From: Paulownia fortunei
Taxonomy: Eukaryota > Streptophyta > Magnoliopsida > Lamiales > Paulowniaceae
Length of the DNA: 64,000 bases
Direction: 5' to 3'
Assembly (NCBI GenBank): GCA_019321725.1
Contig: CM033108.1
Location: 14,712,060-14,776,059, forward strand
Part shown: positions 48,402 through 59,599 of the stretch, one piece after another
Layout of the letters: every line of letters starts with the position of its first letter
How positions within the stretch are numbered: position 1 is the first letter of the stretch
Notes under the pieces: generated by a model
Databases searched by the model: none
What the model was told of the DNA's origin: nothing
The model's input: the letters and a program-made list of their open reading frames with translations, nothing else
Translations under genes and position numbers: made by a program

Positions 48402-49055
48402 TTACTTGGCTATACTCCGGGGCATGCTGCCACCTTCTTGGCTCTTCCCATTGTTCTGAGTCCTACATAAAGTTTCTGCAAAGCACACTCTTGCCAGTCT
48501 CTTGTCCCCTATGGCCTCTCCTACTCCCTCGGGGGTTGGGAACTTCAATTTCATGTGATAAGTTGAAACTACAACTCGAAATAGGTTCATACTCGATCTT
48601 CCCAAGATGATATTGTAGGTTGAGAAGGACTTAACCACCAAAAACTTCACCATTCTTGTGGCCCTCTTTGGGTAGGAACCCAAGGACACGGGGAGAGTGA
48701 TTTCTTCTAATGCTTCTACCACATCTCCGCTGAACCCCATAAGTGGGGTGTTGATTGGTGTGAGCTAAGCATTATCTATGCCGAGCTGTACGAACGCATC
48801 ATGAAACATGATGCCCGTGGAGCTCCCACTGTCTACTAAGATCTTCTTCACCCAAAAATTTGACATTGTGGCCGAGATGACTAGGGCATTGTTGTGTGCT
48901 TCCCTCGGCTCTTCCAAGTCCAGGTTACTGAAGGAAAGTTCTTCCCTTGGACTCTGCAAATGGAATACCTGCTCCATTGAATGACTAGAAATGGAGTGCG
49001 TCCCGTTGGTAGCTCCCAGAAGTGTCCTTCTAGAGCTTCGTGAATCTCCACTCAT
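48402..49055 (-). pseudogene. Tat element aspartic protease
   Basis: The minus strand reads KKILVDSGSSTGIMF (active-site DSG intact) and, after a stop near 48,765, YNIILGRSSMNLFR (flap and C-terminal part). Order and spacing fit a gypsy-type protease between gag and RT. Confidence 0.8.
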
Positions 49056-49299
49056 AGGTCCCCCTGAATATAACTGCGATAACTCCTACGGTAGGTAGGT
49101 TATCATCGCCGCGTCCCTTCTTCTTATCACCTCTACTTGTTCTTTTGCGGTATCATAATCCTTGGCTGGACCTGGCTGTCTTCGTTCTCCACGGTCGGCT
49201 TTGGATTTATCAACATACTCTGCCAGGTGGGATTCTTGCACATTTGCCTCGGGGGCTAAAGCAAGCCCTGTTGCTCCGCTACCACCATGACTCGGATAG

Positions 49300-49730
49300 T
49301 CAAGCTTTTAAAGGGACAAAGTGAGTGAACTCGGTGGGGGGCACACATTTCCTTTCTTCCTTCTTTCTTTCCATGGGGCGTTCCTCCTCCCCTTGCTTCT
49401 TCTTGCCCGAGAATCCAAGACTTGCCGCCTCTTTAATTCGTATGTAGTTCTCGGCCCGGGCCAATAATTTTTCTAGCGTGAAGGGAGGCTTGCCTGTAAT
49501 AGACTCCTTGAACTTCCCGTGACGATGGTTCTGCTGCATAATTCCAACAAGTAACTCGTAGTTTACATGGGGAACTTCATAAACTACCTCCACAAAGTGC
49601 CGGATATAATCCCGAAGCGGCTCACCTTCCCTCTGTACTATGGAAAATAGGTATGCAGCCGTCTTTGGATACTTGTGATTGATAGAGAACTGGTGTAAGA
49701 ACCTCTGCGTCATTTTCTCCAAGTTGACGA
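49300..49730 (-). pseudogene. Tat element gag, C-terminal part
   Basis: The minus strand reads NLEKMTQRFLHQF, YPKTAAYLFSIVQREGEPL and RAENYIRIKEAA, a Retrotrans_gag-type capsid segment, then a Lys/Glu-rich tail. The 2.2-kb insertion at 49,731 interrupts the frame; the N-terminal part resumes at 51,962. Confidence 0.85.
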
Positions 49731-51956
49731 TGTTGGGTTTGCTATAATCGCAGGGGTATACGCAGCGGAAAATTAAAAAAATTATCAAACATAAATTTAA
49801 CCCATTTGATTCGAAAGCGATTTTAACGATCGCGCTTATTCAAGTGAATATATAAATAAATATAAAATCAGATTATACCTTTCATGCACTCCGGTTGTTA
49901 TAGGGAATGAAGCAATCAATTGCTTATCCTGGACAATCAGAACTCGCAGGGATTCAAGTGTCTCCCCTCTATCAGGTCCACAATACGGAAGAACAATACC
50001 AATCAAAAGGATTCTCTAGTATCCTTTTAATTGTTTACTAATCTAGAATCGGAGTCAATTTTCAAAAATAATAAAGAATGATTTTTTGAGTTCTTGAAAC
50101 AATAATATGAAGAGAATAACAAGAAACTGATTTTATTTTTTTTTCTTTTCTTTTCTTGGAGAGTAAAAATAAAAGACTTTAAACAAAATAATTTTTGCTC
50201 AAATTTTTGAATTGATTATGTAATTTTCATCCCTCATATATATAGGGCTGAAAATTTTAATCCCTTTCCAACTCTTGGAAAGTTTTTCAATTTTGAACTA
50301 TTTTAAAACTTTATCTTGGAATGATTCTAAATCTTCCAAAAACTCTTCTCTTTTCTCTCTCCTATTGTATGTGAACTAATTTGAGACTACATTAATCATC
50401 AAAATTGTCTACATACATTGTTGATATTAATTTGAACTCTTCAAATAATATCAAGATAGATATATATCATATATATATACTCTAATTATATTTATACATA
50501 AATTAAATCTTAGTGGCCGATTTTATCCCATAAAAATTGGTCACTATATTTATTTATCTATAAATATATTAATTAAATAAATCATATTTATTTAATTAAT
50601 TCTCTTCATATTTTAGTGGGCTTCTTAAGTGATCCACATTAATTTTGGGCTTGGACTAAATTTTTTTCAAATCAATTCAATTGATTCAATCCCAATTTAA
50701 TCAATTCAATTAATTAATTTAATTTACTCCATTTGGATTTCCTAATTAAATTAGGTCCAATTAAATAATCTAATTACTTAATTGAATAATTTAATTTAAC
50801 CATTAAATTAAATAGAACCCTTAATTAATTAATTGATCAGTATTAATTAATTAATTTTCAACCATTGGATAAAATCTAAAATTAAAAATATTACTTTCCA
50901 TTAAGATGTGTGACCCTCTTAGGTTCACTACTAAGTTAGTAGTGAGTTTGTAACATTTGCAACTTATGAATAATAATTATTCAAATTAATTAATTCAATT
51001 AATTAATCCGCTTGAAATCAACTCCTTAATTCTAAGAACCTCACTATCCATGAAAACACCTAGCAAGTAATCATGGCAAACTAGTCTTAGGTGAAATAGT
51101 GAGTAAACCTATTTCAGTTGCGAGTACCATACACGTACGGTTCTTTCGACAGCTAATCTCCTGATTGAATCTAAGGCATGGATTATAAGTCGAAACCCTA
51201 AATGATTCAATAAATGTGATCCCATTTCAAGTTCTAATAATTCTTGATAAATCACAATTCATCCTGCCTTGTCCAAGGTTTTTGAATTACAAATTATGAA
51301 AACACAGGAAATTCTCTTGTTTAAAAAGACAAGTGTTGAATTTTATGTTGGCCACTGACAAACCTCCATACACACTAGTGCAACACCCAACATACCCCCT
51401 TTGTGATTGTCAACCAATCAGAAGATATATCAAAGTACTGCAGGATGCACACAAGGCTACCATCATGCCTCAAGTTTGAGGACTAGTCGTGTACTATCGC
51501 AACATAATTCTTGTTTCGACGGGCAAAACCTCCAACTAAGAATTTCTTGCGGACCATGTTCGGTGTACTTGTTCCCTAACAAGGACCCACATACATGCAC
51601 TTACGTCTCTACACTAATGCCAATGAAATATGACATCATCATCTCACGAGCATGCATCATATGTGCGAGTCTTACTGAGCTATTTGATGTCCTATCTCAA
51701 AAAGCTCTCGACTCGAAACTTATTTAAGACCAAAGCCTTAGAGGCATGTTTCATGATCGCCATCATATGCGCGACCATGCCCCATAGCTAAATTTGGTCT
51801 AAGGACTTTATCTAATATGCAGAAATAAAAGATGCAAGACATAAGATAAAGAAAATATCTTTTTATTAATATGATTTCCAATAAGATTGTCTTTACAAAA
51901 GCAAAAGAGTATAATACATTCAATCCAATTGGGGCGTTGGGTATCCCATTCTAACA
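49731..51956 (-). mobile_element. Solo-LTR-like insertion 2 (2,226 bp), TSD GACGA
   Basis: Same family and orientation as 42,967-45,178 (TGTTGG...CTAACA on the plus strand). The flanking direct repeat GACGA (49,726-49,730 and 51,957-51,961) is different from that of the first copy, so this is an independent insertion and not the other LTR of one element. It split the gag gene. Many small indels separate the two copies. Confidence 0.88.
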
Positions 51957-52380
51957 GACGATGCTCTCGACGGGTAACAGATTGAACTATGTCAGCGCCT
52001 GCTTGGACAAGGTAGTCCGAAATATTTTATAATAAGCTGCATCGCTCAGATCGTACAAGTCCGCCTTTGTGTAAAACTTATCAAGATGCTCATGCGGATC
52101 ACCAGTCCCATCAAATTCAGTCAAGTTAGTTATCTTGACCCTAACCAGTAGGGACTCAGCCAAGATAGCTGTACAAAATGGGCTATGACGCGGAGGAACG
52201 ACCGCTAGTGGAAGATAATCTTCCACTCAGGTGCGAAGGGCGAAGGGAAACGTAGGCATTCCAGTGTGAGTCCCTACTGTTTCTCTTTAAGGTTTTGTGT
52301 GAGCCTCGGGTTGTGACGCACTGCTGCGCTCGCTCTCGCGGAGTTCTGTGGTTCTCCACCGCTGGGGTGCGTGTTGACAC
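51957..52380 (-). pseudogene. Tat element gag, N-terminal part
   Basis: The minus strand reads VKITNLTEFDGTGDPHEHLDK, DLSDAAYYKIFRTTL and then, at the insertion, codons that continue into NLEKMTQRF beyond it. Upstream of about 52,226 the frame shifts, and the N-terminus near 52,380 is uncertain. Confidence 0.8.
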
Positions 52381-52757
52381 TCCGCCCGATCAGCCTTTGG
52401 TGATGATGCTCTACTGCCGTGGGGTAAGAGGTGCGACACTTCCCCACGCCGATGAGACACCCCGCACGCCGATGAGGCTCCTCTTGGTGTAGGTTAGCAG
52501 CAAACTAGGCGATATCTTCGGTTGTTGCACGTGTTGTTGCATCCTCAATCAATCTCCTCAGTGCTTCTGGCGCCATTTTGCACCATTGTTAGCTGGGGGT
52601 GGAGGAGATGGAGCCCGCGGTGGCAGTGGACCAGATTGAGGATTCAAAGGTCACCTCCGTTGTCACATACGCCCCCGGTTGGCGTGTTGTATTGCATGTT
52701 GGCTTCTCGTACTGCTCTGGATATGGTTAATATTCTCAAATGACGGTTGTAGGCATT
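52381..52757 (-). other. Leader of the Tat element between PBS and gag
   Basis: GC-richer untranslated leader. No open frame is clearly gag-like here. Confidence 0.5.
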
Positions 52758-52774
52758 TCCCACAGATGACACCA
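52758..52774 (-). other. Primer-binding site of the Tat element
   Basis: The minus strand reads TGGTGTCATCTGTGGGA three nucleotides after the 5' LTR end. This resembles the TGGCGCCGTCTGTGGGA type of site seen in Tat-lineage elements, with C-to-T-type changes. It fixes the element's orientation. Confidence 0.65.
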
Positions 52775-52777
52775 AAA

Positions 52778-53201
52778 TGATGTGGTATCTTATCTGATGG
52801 ATCGTACTCCTGAATGAATTGCTACGTGGGATATTGCATGCGTCACAAACAAGCGTTAGAGGTACCGGGGGTGTGCCTGGCAAAAACCCTTCGACGCTCA
52901 AGTCAGATCCGAAATAGATCAAATCCAGAGAATTGGTTAGTCGATTAATACTAAAAATATTTTCGTATCTTTTAATAATAAGGGTTAACGGTATTTATAA
53001 TGCTGGTTCTATGATTTTCGTGGGTCTGGGCCTTGGATCATGTTATTCTTGATGGGCTTAATTCGCATGTTGGAGGCCCGTTTGGAAAAATAATTTATGA
53101 AGTTCCTGGATTTGGCCCATCTGATGCATCTGTACTCCTCCCATAATTCGATTAAATATCTTGGGCAAAGTAAATTGAGCCTTTCTGAATTATGGTCCAT
53201 A
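52778..53201 (-). repeat. 5' LTR of the Tat element (424 bp)
   Basis: Direct repeat of 38,936-39,359, starting TGATGTGG with the right end near TTATGGTCCATA. About 89% identical to the left copy by eye. Confidence 0.85.
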
Positions 53202-54330
53202 AATACCTATTGTACTTTCTTCAAATTCGAGTAATGAACCCACCATTATTATACATCATGACCATGAATACGAGCAATTGATAGCCCGACGTAGTGGATT
53301 TCAATTTTTTTAATATTTATTTTGAGTTATTTTTGAATTATTATGGTGAATTTAAAATTTATCTAATATTTGATTTATTTAAAATTCTTTTCTAAAATTC
53401 ATTTCCTTTGTGTGTTTGCAATTCTGGAGACGGAGTTAGTTTTGAACAATTTTCATCAATGTTTTCTCCGTAACTTAAAAAGTGTTGGTTTTGAAGCTAA
53501 GTTTTTCAGAAAATGACAGCAAAATGGGGCAAACAAACGAGGCCCTACATTCTCAATTTTTAGGAATTATCCTCTTTAAAAGTAGAACAAATTGTCCAAA
53601 AATAGAACAGTTAAGTATAAAGTTTGGATTATTTTTCATCCAACACATTCATCACCAAGTCATGTTTTTGAACAAGAATCATAATCAAGCCTCATCTTGC
53701 TCAACTTGCGTATGAAGAATTTGAAACAAAAAATTCATCCCTTTTCTTCTTCTTCTTACTAAAAGAATACGAAATTTATAAAAGAGTTTTTCAAACAAGA
53801 TTTTTGTTCTGTGGTTTATGATAATGAGAGAAGAAAGAGATTGTGTAAGACACAGCAGGGAGTAAAGACAAGACTGAAATGAAAAACAAATATGCTTCTT
53901 GGATTAGGGGCTTAGACGAATTGGGCTCAAGTAAATGAGCCCATTCTAAAAGGCGCATGCTCGATTTGTGTCGAGCCCCAATTTTTAAGGTTCGAACTTG
54001 AGCTTTTGCTCGAGTTTGAAAAAATAAATATAAATATTAAATTTTTGAGTTAAAGATATGAAATAATTAAAAAGTTTTCATTATTTTTTTAGAATAATTA
54101 CTTTGACAAATTAATCTGCCAAAAGAAATTTTTTATTTCAGATTTAATTATAATAAGAAGTTAATAATTTTGTATGAAACTAACAATACAATGTAAGAGG
54201 TGGAATAGGAATTAATTGAATAGATATTAACGTATAATAATATAAGAATGTTACATTCATTAATTACTTACAAAATAAAAGGAGTTTCTAAAGAACATGC
54301 ATTAATTAAACTTATTTATAGAAATACATA

Positions 54331-54331
<1 letters not shown>

Positions 54332-54380
<49 letters not shown>
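54332..54380. repeat. (TTA)16 microsatellite
   Basis: Uninterrupted TTA repeat of about 49 bp, followed by TCACCATCATTATTA. Confidence 0.95.
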
Positions 54381-54381
<1 letters not shown>

Positions 54382-54495
54382 CACCATCATTATTATAATA
54401 TTACTTTGTCAATAATACCATACTAAGTACAGATTTAGAAAACATAACATTGATCATATATATACACCTATACATAACTTCCAGAACCTCTATCT

Positions 54496-54753
54496 GTCTA
54501 TCTATGGAGGATTCCCCGAATAATCCTCCTGGGCAAGCGCCAATTCAGGCGTAAACCACGGATGGATATCTATACTAGTAAGCGGTTTTATTTCATGCTA
54601 ATCGACTGAAGAATAGGAGACTCAGTCTATCTATGGAGGATTCCCCGAATAATCCTCCTGGGCAAGCGCCAATTCAGGCGTAAACCACGGATGGATATCT
54701 ATACTAGTAAGCGGTTTTATTTCATGCTAATCGACTGAAGAATAGGAGACTCA
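54496..54753. repeat. Perfect 129-bp tandem duplication
   Basis: 54,496-54,624 and 54,625-54,753 are identical. Each unit begins GTCTATCTAT and ends GAGACTCA. Each contains the hairpin GGAGGATT...AATCCTCC. The unit is richer in GC than its surroundings. Confidence 0.97.
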
Positions 54754-55284
54754 ATTAACATGTTGAACTTTTCATACATGCGGAGTATTCATGAGGGTAT
54801 GAACCCTTTCTAATGGAAAAATTAAATTCAATGAGGATTTGGTGCTTACGACACAGTACACTCCATGGACATCCCGCCTAAAAAGGCCCAAGGTAAGGAT
54901 TGCCTATCTTGACTGAAGAGTACTCTCTTAAACCAGCACTATGATATGCCACGCAGAATGGACGACTTACAACTGAAAGTCAATTTCTGGGTCGATATAT
55001 CGTACCTAGATCCAGTAGTTGGCAGAATTCGGGACCTAACAATGTTCAATTCGTCACAATATGAAAAATTTAAAGAGTTACAAAGCATGCATTAATTTAA
55101 CTTCTTGAAACATACAACACAGTATCAATGACAATATATTATTCTTATTACTATTATTGTTATCATATTATGTATAATATGTGACTCACAAATATGAAAT
55201 ATTGATTATATATCATTTCAATATGTTGTACATTATTTTTACATAATATTAGTAAAATATATAAGTATCTTTAAAAATAATAGA

Positions 55285-55445
55285 AAGCTCACGAGCCGAC
55301 ACGCGAGCTTATGAAGACTTACGCATAGCTCGAACTCGGCTCACAAAAGAAGCTCGAATCGAGCTAGGACTTACACGTGAGCTCGAGCTCGGCGCACAAA
55401 AGAAGCTCGAATCGAGCTAGAGGCTCACGAGCCGGCTCGATTTGT
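55285..55445. repeat. Palindrome-rich GAGCTCG cluster
   Basis: Two copies of AAAAGAAGCTCGAATCGAGC, plus several GAGCTCGAGCTCG-like palindromes and GCTCACGAGCCG at both ends. Similar GC-rich words occur near 53,930-54,015 (GCTCGATTTGTGTCGAGCC), so the two may be the ends of one AT-cored transposon of about 1.5 kb carrying the duplication above. Confidence 0.45.
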
Positions 55446-56200
55446 TTTACATTCGTTCGACCATTTTTTTCACAAATATACAGAAATTATATAATAGGAA
55501 CCTATTGCTAATACAAACAAAGTAAACAAAGAAGAAACCCTCTGATGAAGAAATATGATACGGATACTACAAAAAATTTCAAATATCAATCAATCATGTA
55601 ATCGATAACAGAATAAATAACTAACATAGAGCTTATGCAATGGCCAAAATTTATTATCAAAGGCACTTTCTTGATTGAAAAACTACGAACCAGTAAAGCT
55701 TTCATGCATTATATGAATGGTGTACAAATTGGTTAACAGAACATCAAATCTTATACAATTATGTCAATATAGTTACTAATATAAATAGAGTAAAAATATA
55801 AATATGAACAAGGTGCAGCGGAAATTTTAGCTAATTATTTGAAAAATTAAAAAACAAAGTCTCGGCGGATAAGGATATGGGGCGCCGCTCACAGAAAAAA
55901 ATACAATACGGACACTGTGACAGGAAAATTGTAAAAACTATACGTTTTTTGAAGTATTCCTATGGGTCTTGAGCAATACAAAAAATGACGGAAATGGAAA
56001 TGAAATATCAGATGACAAAGAAATCTTATACTGGTAGCAGTATCCTCTTTGATGCATACAGTTACTGTTAAGTTATATAAATATCATGCAAGCAGCCCTG
56101 CTTAAAGCTTCGAAGCATGATGACATTTTACAAGTTACTCTCCATCTGAATAATTTAAGCTCTGAAGAGTTAAGGCAGAGAAATATATAAGAAATATATA

Positions 56201-57260
56201 CCAAAATCCACAAGTCGCTTCCATGTTCAGAGTGGTTGCTTTGCTAATCAGGCATATCCATGAAACCTTTTGGGACAAGGAATTTTGCCCCCAAGCAACA
56301 TCAAGCACTATATGTCAAGTACTTGAATTTAGTAGGTTTTGCTTCCTCCATGTTGATCTCCTGGACATCAAAACATCAAACACAAATTGCAGTTAATTAG
56401 GGAATACCAAATTGTAACTAGGAGAAAATAGTAAAGTTAAGTCTGCACCAGAGTAAACTTAAAATGGGAAACGCTTAATTCGAATGCATGAAACCAAATG
56501 CCTGGCGACTATGAATATTTTATAAGCACAGTCATAGACCAATCCCAAAGCGCCAATCGAAAATAGAATACCTATCAAAGAGAACTAAACTAATCTTGAA
56601 ATGAAATTTCAAGAAAACCATAGGAATAGTGAAAAAATGTACAAGCAAGAAGAAGAGATTTGTCAATTCCTCACCGATCTTTCTGAACTTCTTGAGCCAC
56701 TTAATATGCTAAAAATAAAATCGACAATCTGTGCTAAATACAATTGAATGTCAAAATGAATGAAAATCAGAGCTCACTCAGTATCTGTTAGCACTGAGTC
56801 AATAATTTCTAAATCCCTCTTATCTGTTCTTCCCGGCATGCAGATTCATGAAATCAAGACTTTCTGACTGAGTATCTTGAAATCCTTGAGACCAAGACTA
56901 ATGCAGGAACATATGAGGATCATGGAGAGGTTGGTTTACCATAACGTCTCAACATACACTCTGGTCTTGAACACAAAAAACTGCATATTCAGGTGACGCT
57001 ACAAACAGCCAATTATGCAAGTCCCAAAACATTTTAATAGTAAACCATCAACCAAGATGGAAGCATTTTGCATAAACTTCCACCGCAGCCTCTTCACTTA
57101 TGTCATTAGCTTACTGTCCACACGGCTCACAGGCCATGCTTCAGTGGGCACCACTTGCATCACATTCCATCTCATCATGAAATTGGCACATATCTATGAC
57201 AAGATCATGGAATTGGCTAATATCTATCCCAAGGTCATGAAATTGCAAATAATAACACAA
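56201..57260 (-). pseudogene. Truncated tandem copy of the DUF868 gene 3' part
   Basis: Similar to 57,538-58,475, which is the C-terminal third and the 3' flank of the intact DUF868 gene. Coding similarity spans about 56,850-57,250. In coding sense it keeps NWLF and LHWSW-like segments but has one extra base near 56,975 (a T-run) and a premature TAA at 56,938-56,936. The upstream two thirds are missing. At 57,165-57,245 a unit of about 30 bp (with AAATTGGC and AATATCTAT) is repeated about 2.5 times where the intact gene has one. Not expected to make protein. Confidence 0.85.
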
Positions 57261-58092
57261 AAAATTGAGCTTTATTTGACAACTTTGAATTTATATCAAA
57301 ATTTGATATGTTCAAAAGCAAGCTTTTCTCCGCCAAAATCAGTATGTTTGAGTAGCAGTTAATATGATGCAGTACTAGTAATACATAACCAGAAATCTTC
57401 AGAAGATTACACTTGAACTCACAGTAAAGGAAGCTCATTAATACCACACGGTCACTTTTTGTAGAGTATTCAAGCTTAAATTCTCAAAACACAGATAACA
57501 ATTTAGAAGTTCCACGAGTTCATGGCAATAACACTCATACCAAAATCCAAAGATTGCTTCCATGGTCAAACTACTTATCTTGCTAATCAGGTATGTCCAT
57601 GGAACCTAGCTGGGAGAAGTAGTCAAGCAAGTGTTAGCTTTGTAACAAAAATACATCTTAATAATGAGTTTGCGCGAACTCTCTGAATGTTGATCTCCAG
57701 CAACATCGAACCATCAAACTCAAGTTGTAGTTATTTGAGGAATGTAGAAGTGTAACAAGGGGATGAGTAAACTAAGTTTGAAGAGAACTCACCCAGGTGC
57801 ACCACAGTTGCAAAGAAGTAACCAGAAAGAGAATAATACAAACATCAAGAGAATTAATCTTAACATGGAAATTTCCAAGGAAAATCAAATGAATGAAAAT
57901 CATGAAGGAAAGATTTACAAGGAAGAAAAAAAAATTCGTTTAGTTCTCTCTAATCTTCTGAACTTCTTAAGCAACAGAATATACTATAAAACAAAATGAC
58001 AATCTGTACGCAAGTATAATCCAATGTCATAACCAATCAGAATCAATGCCCACTCATATCTGTTAGCACTCAATTCAGATTTCTAATTATCC

Positions 58093-58992
58093 CTATTCAT
58101 TCTTCCAGGCATGCAAAATTAATGAGAAACCAAGACTTTGTAACTGAGAATCTCGGAATCTTTGAGACCAAGACCAGTGCAGTGTGTGAGGATCATAAAG
58201 AGGCTGGCTTGCCCATAACTTCTCAGCTGACTCTCTGGTCTTGAACATGAAAACTGCATTTCCAAGTGACGTTCCAAAGAGCCAATTATGCACATCCCAA
58301 AACACTTCTACAGCAAGACCATCCACCAAGAGGGTATGATTTCCTCTAAACTTCCACAGCAGCCTCTTCACTTGCATAATTGGCTTACTGTCCAAGCGGA
58401 TTGCAAGGCACGGTTCAGTGGAAGCACTTGTATCACATTCAATTACAAGGTCATGGACTCGGCTAATATCACAAAACTGAGCCTTAGTGCTGAAGACCTT
58501 CTTCCCAAAAAGATGCTCTCTCTTAGATACGAAAACAGCACCGGATGGAGCTGGGATGGAACCTGTTCTCTTGAAAGCTTCTTTCCTCATGTCCCCAAGA
58601 AGCAGAATCATTTGCTTCTCAAATACAATCCCCACATAGAAACCTTCCAATGGCTCAGGCCCAGATCCAAATTTAGCTAAAGAAAGGTCCCAATATATGT
58701 CAATTTTAGACGAGTCTGCTTCTAAACTCTTTGACCCTTTCTTCTTAGAGAACAACCAAGGTTTAATATCCATTTTACAGAGGCACTGATTGGTGTTATC
58801 ATCAATCCCAACAGTAAGGCCTTGACCCATCAAGTTCTTGCTCCAAGTAAAAGTAACCCAACAAGATTTGCCATGAAATCTACACTGATAAACACAAGTC
58901 ACCAGATTCTGGGAAGCCCTCTTACTATTTGAAGACGAAAAGTCAGCAACTTGAACACCATTTTCCCCAAAACAAGACGGAAAATCCTTCAT
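58093..58992 (-). CDS. DUF868 family protein (299 residues)
   Basis: Complete single-exon coding sequence from ATG at 58,992 (MKDFPSCFGENGVQVAD, the conserved family start) to TAG at 58,093. The plant-specific DUF868 family has no established biochemical role. Visible features: a Ser/Lys patch after the start; VTCVYQCRFHG and VTFTWSKNLMGQGL; a central KPWLFSKKKGSK block; a WDLSLAKFGSGPEPLEGFYV block; and a C-terminal WDVHNWLF followed by LHWSWSQ. No signal peptide or clear membrane segment, so a soluble protein is likely. The length fits the family (about 290-340). The start is favoured by the conserved N-terminus and a spliced leader just upstream. The truncated copy at 56.2-57.3 kb came from this locus. 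Confidence 0.93.
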   Translation of the reverse strand: MKDFPSCFGENGVQVADFSSSNSKRASQNLVTCVYQCRFHGKSCWVTFTWSKNLMGQGLTVGIDDNTNQCLCKMDIKPWLFSKKKGSKSLEADSSKIDIYWDLSLAKFGSGPEPLEGFYVGIVFEKQMILLLGDMRKEAFKRTGSIPAPSGAVFVSKREHLFGKKVFSTKAQFCDISRVHDLVIECDTSASTEPCLAIRLDSKPIMQVKRLLWKFRGNHTLLVDGLAVEVFWDVHNWLFGTSLGNAVFMFKTRESAEKLWASQPLYDPHTLHWSWSQRFRDSQLQSLGFSLILHAWKNE

Positions 58993-59059
58993 GCTGAATA
59001 AATGACTTGATTTTTTCCTCTCCAGTTTCTCTCCCTCGCTTTCACTATTCAGTTCAATT

Positions 59060-59142
59060 CTACAAACAAATACAAAATGGACTCAGAAGATGGAAACATC
59101 CATCACTAACAAAAACACAAAAAGGGATTAAAAAAAACTTAC
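59060..59142 (-). other. 5'-UTR intron of the DUF868 gene (inferred)
   Basis: In coding sense the donor AAG/GTAAGTTTT (G at 59,142) and the acceptor TTTGTAG (ending at 59,060) delimit an 83-nt T-rich intron 67 nt upstream of the ATG. Both sites are canonical. Leader exon 1 would extend right of 59,143. Not confirmed by transcripts. Confidence 0.55.
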
Positions 59143-59499
59143 CTTAAACTAATCTAATCCGTGAAAAGAAACTGAAATATCAGAGAATGCTTAAATATGG
59201 TAGCAAAGACTTGATTCTTAATCCGGGCTAGGAATACTTCAGATGCATTTTGCTGCACAAACCCATGAATCCAATGTTGAGAGAAGGAAAAGATGAGGGT
59301 CCCCCATAATTACAGGCAAGAGAATTAAACTATAAAGAGTTGAAAAAGGGAGAGAAGGAGACAAAAAGTAGACTACTCAGACTCATTTCACTGTCAATAC
59401 CTCTGGACCAAAGACCAACTCTGCTTTGTACAGCACACGCATCTACATATTGAAATCTACACATCCATACAAGAAAATTACCTTCCCCTCCAAATAAAA

Positions 59500-59530
59500 A
59501 AAAAAACAAAAACAAAAACAAAAAAAAAAG
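59500..59530. repeat. A-rich (AAAAAC)n tract upstream of the DUF868 gene
   Basis: A simple repeat of A runs broken by single C residues, probably in the promoter or leader. No other element is identified in 59,143-59,600. Confidence 0.8.
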
Positions 59531-59599
59531 AAATAAATCGGAAATGCAGAAGATAAAATTTATCTACACGCTTTGAAGCTGTGTCTGCTAAATAAGGAA

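Larger units (their letters stand above)
38936..53201 (-). mobile_element. Tat-lineage Ty3/gypsy retrotransposon, decayed, with two nested insertions
   Basis: A 14.3-kb element, about 9.8 kb without its insertions. Minus-strand order from the right: 5' LTR, PBS, gag, protease, RT, RNase H, second (archaeal-type) RNase H, integrase, antisense ORF, polypurine tract, 3' LTR. The second RNase H plus an antisense ORF before the 3' LTR are hallmarks of the Tat lineage (Ogre/Retand/Grande relatives). By eye the LTRs differ at about 45 of 424 positions, mostly transitions, so insertion is not recent. Candidate target duplication: CATAC on the left and AATAC on the right (4 of 5). Frameshifts and stops make it non-autonomous. 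Confidence 0.85.
53202..56200. other. AT-rich intergenic region with repeat clusters
   Basis: No gene. It holds a repeat remnant at about 53,900-54,020, the TTA microsatellite, the 129-bp duplication, a higher-GC segment to about 55,030, and a cluster of GCTCGAATCGAGCT-type palindromes near 55,285-55,445. Confidence 0.65.

Noticed and set aside
42967..51956. The two 2.2-kb repeats as the LTR pair of one retrotransposon enclosing gag-pol
   Set aside because: Each copy has its own exact 5-bp duplication (CCAAG, GACGA), gag continues to the right of the second copy, and pol ends to the left of the first. The 424-bp repeats at 38,936 and 52,778 are the real LTRs.
52644..52922. 92-codon minus-strand ORF at the Tat 5' LTR
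   Set aside because: It spans the LTR end, the PBS and the leader; gag proper begins further downstream in the element.
54336..54380. TTA repeat array as a CRISPR or satellite
   Set aside because: A plain trinucleotide microsatellite with no spacers.
57015..57362. Plus-strand 115-codon ORF
   Set aside because: It runs antisense through the DUF868 pseudogene and its micro-repeats, with no protein similarity of its own.
58288..58680. Plus-strand 130-codon ORF in the DUF868 region
   Set aside because: Antisense shadow of the DUF868 coding sequence, without independent support.
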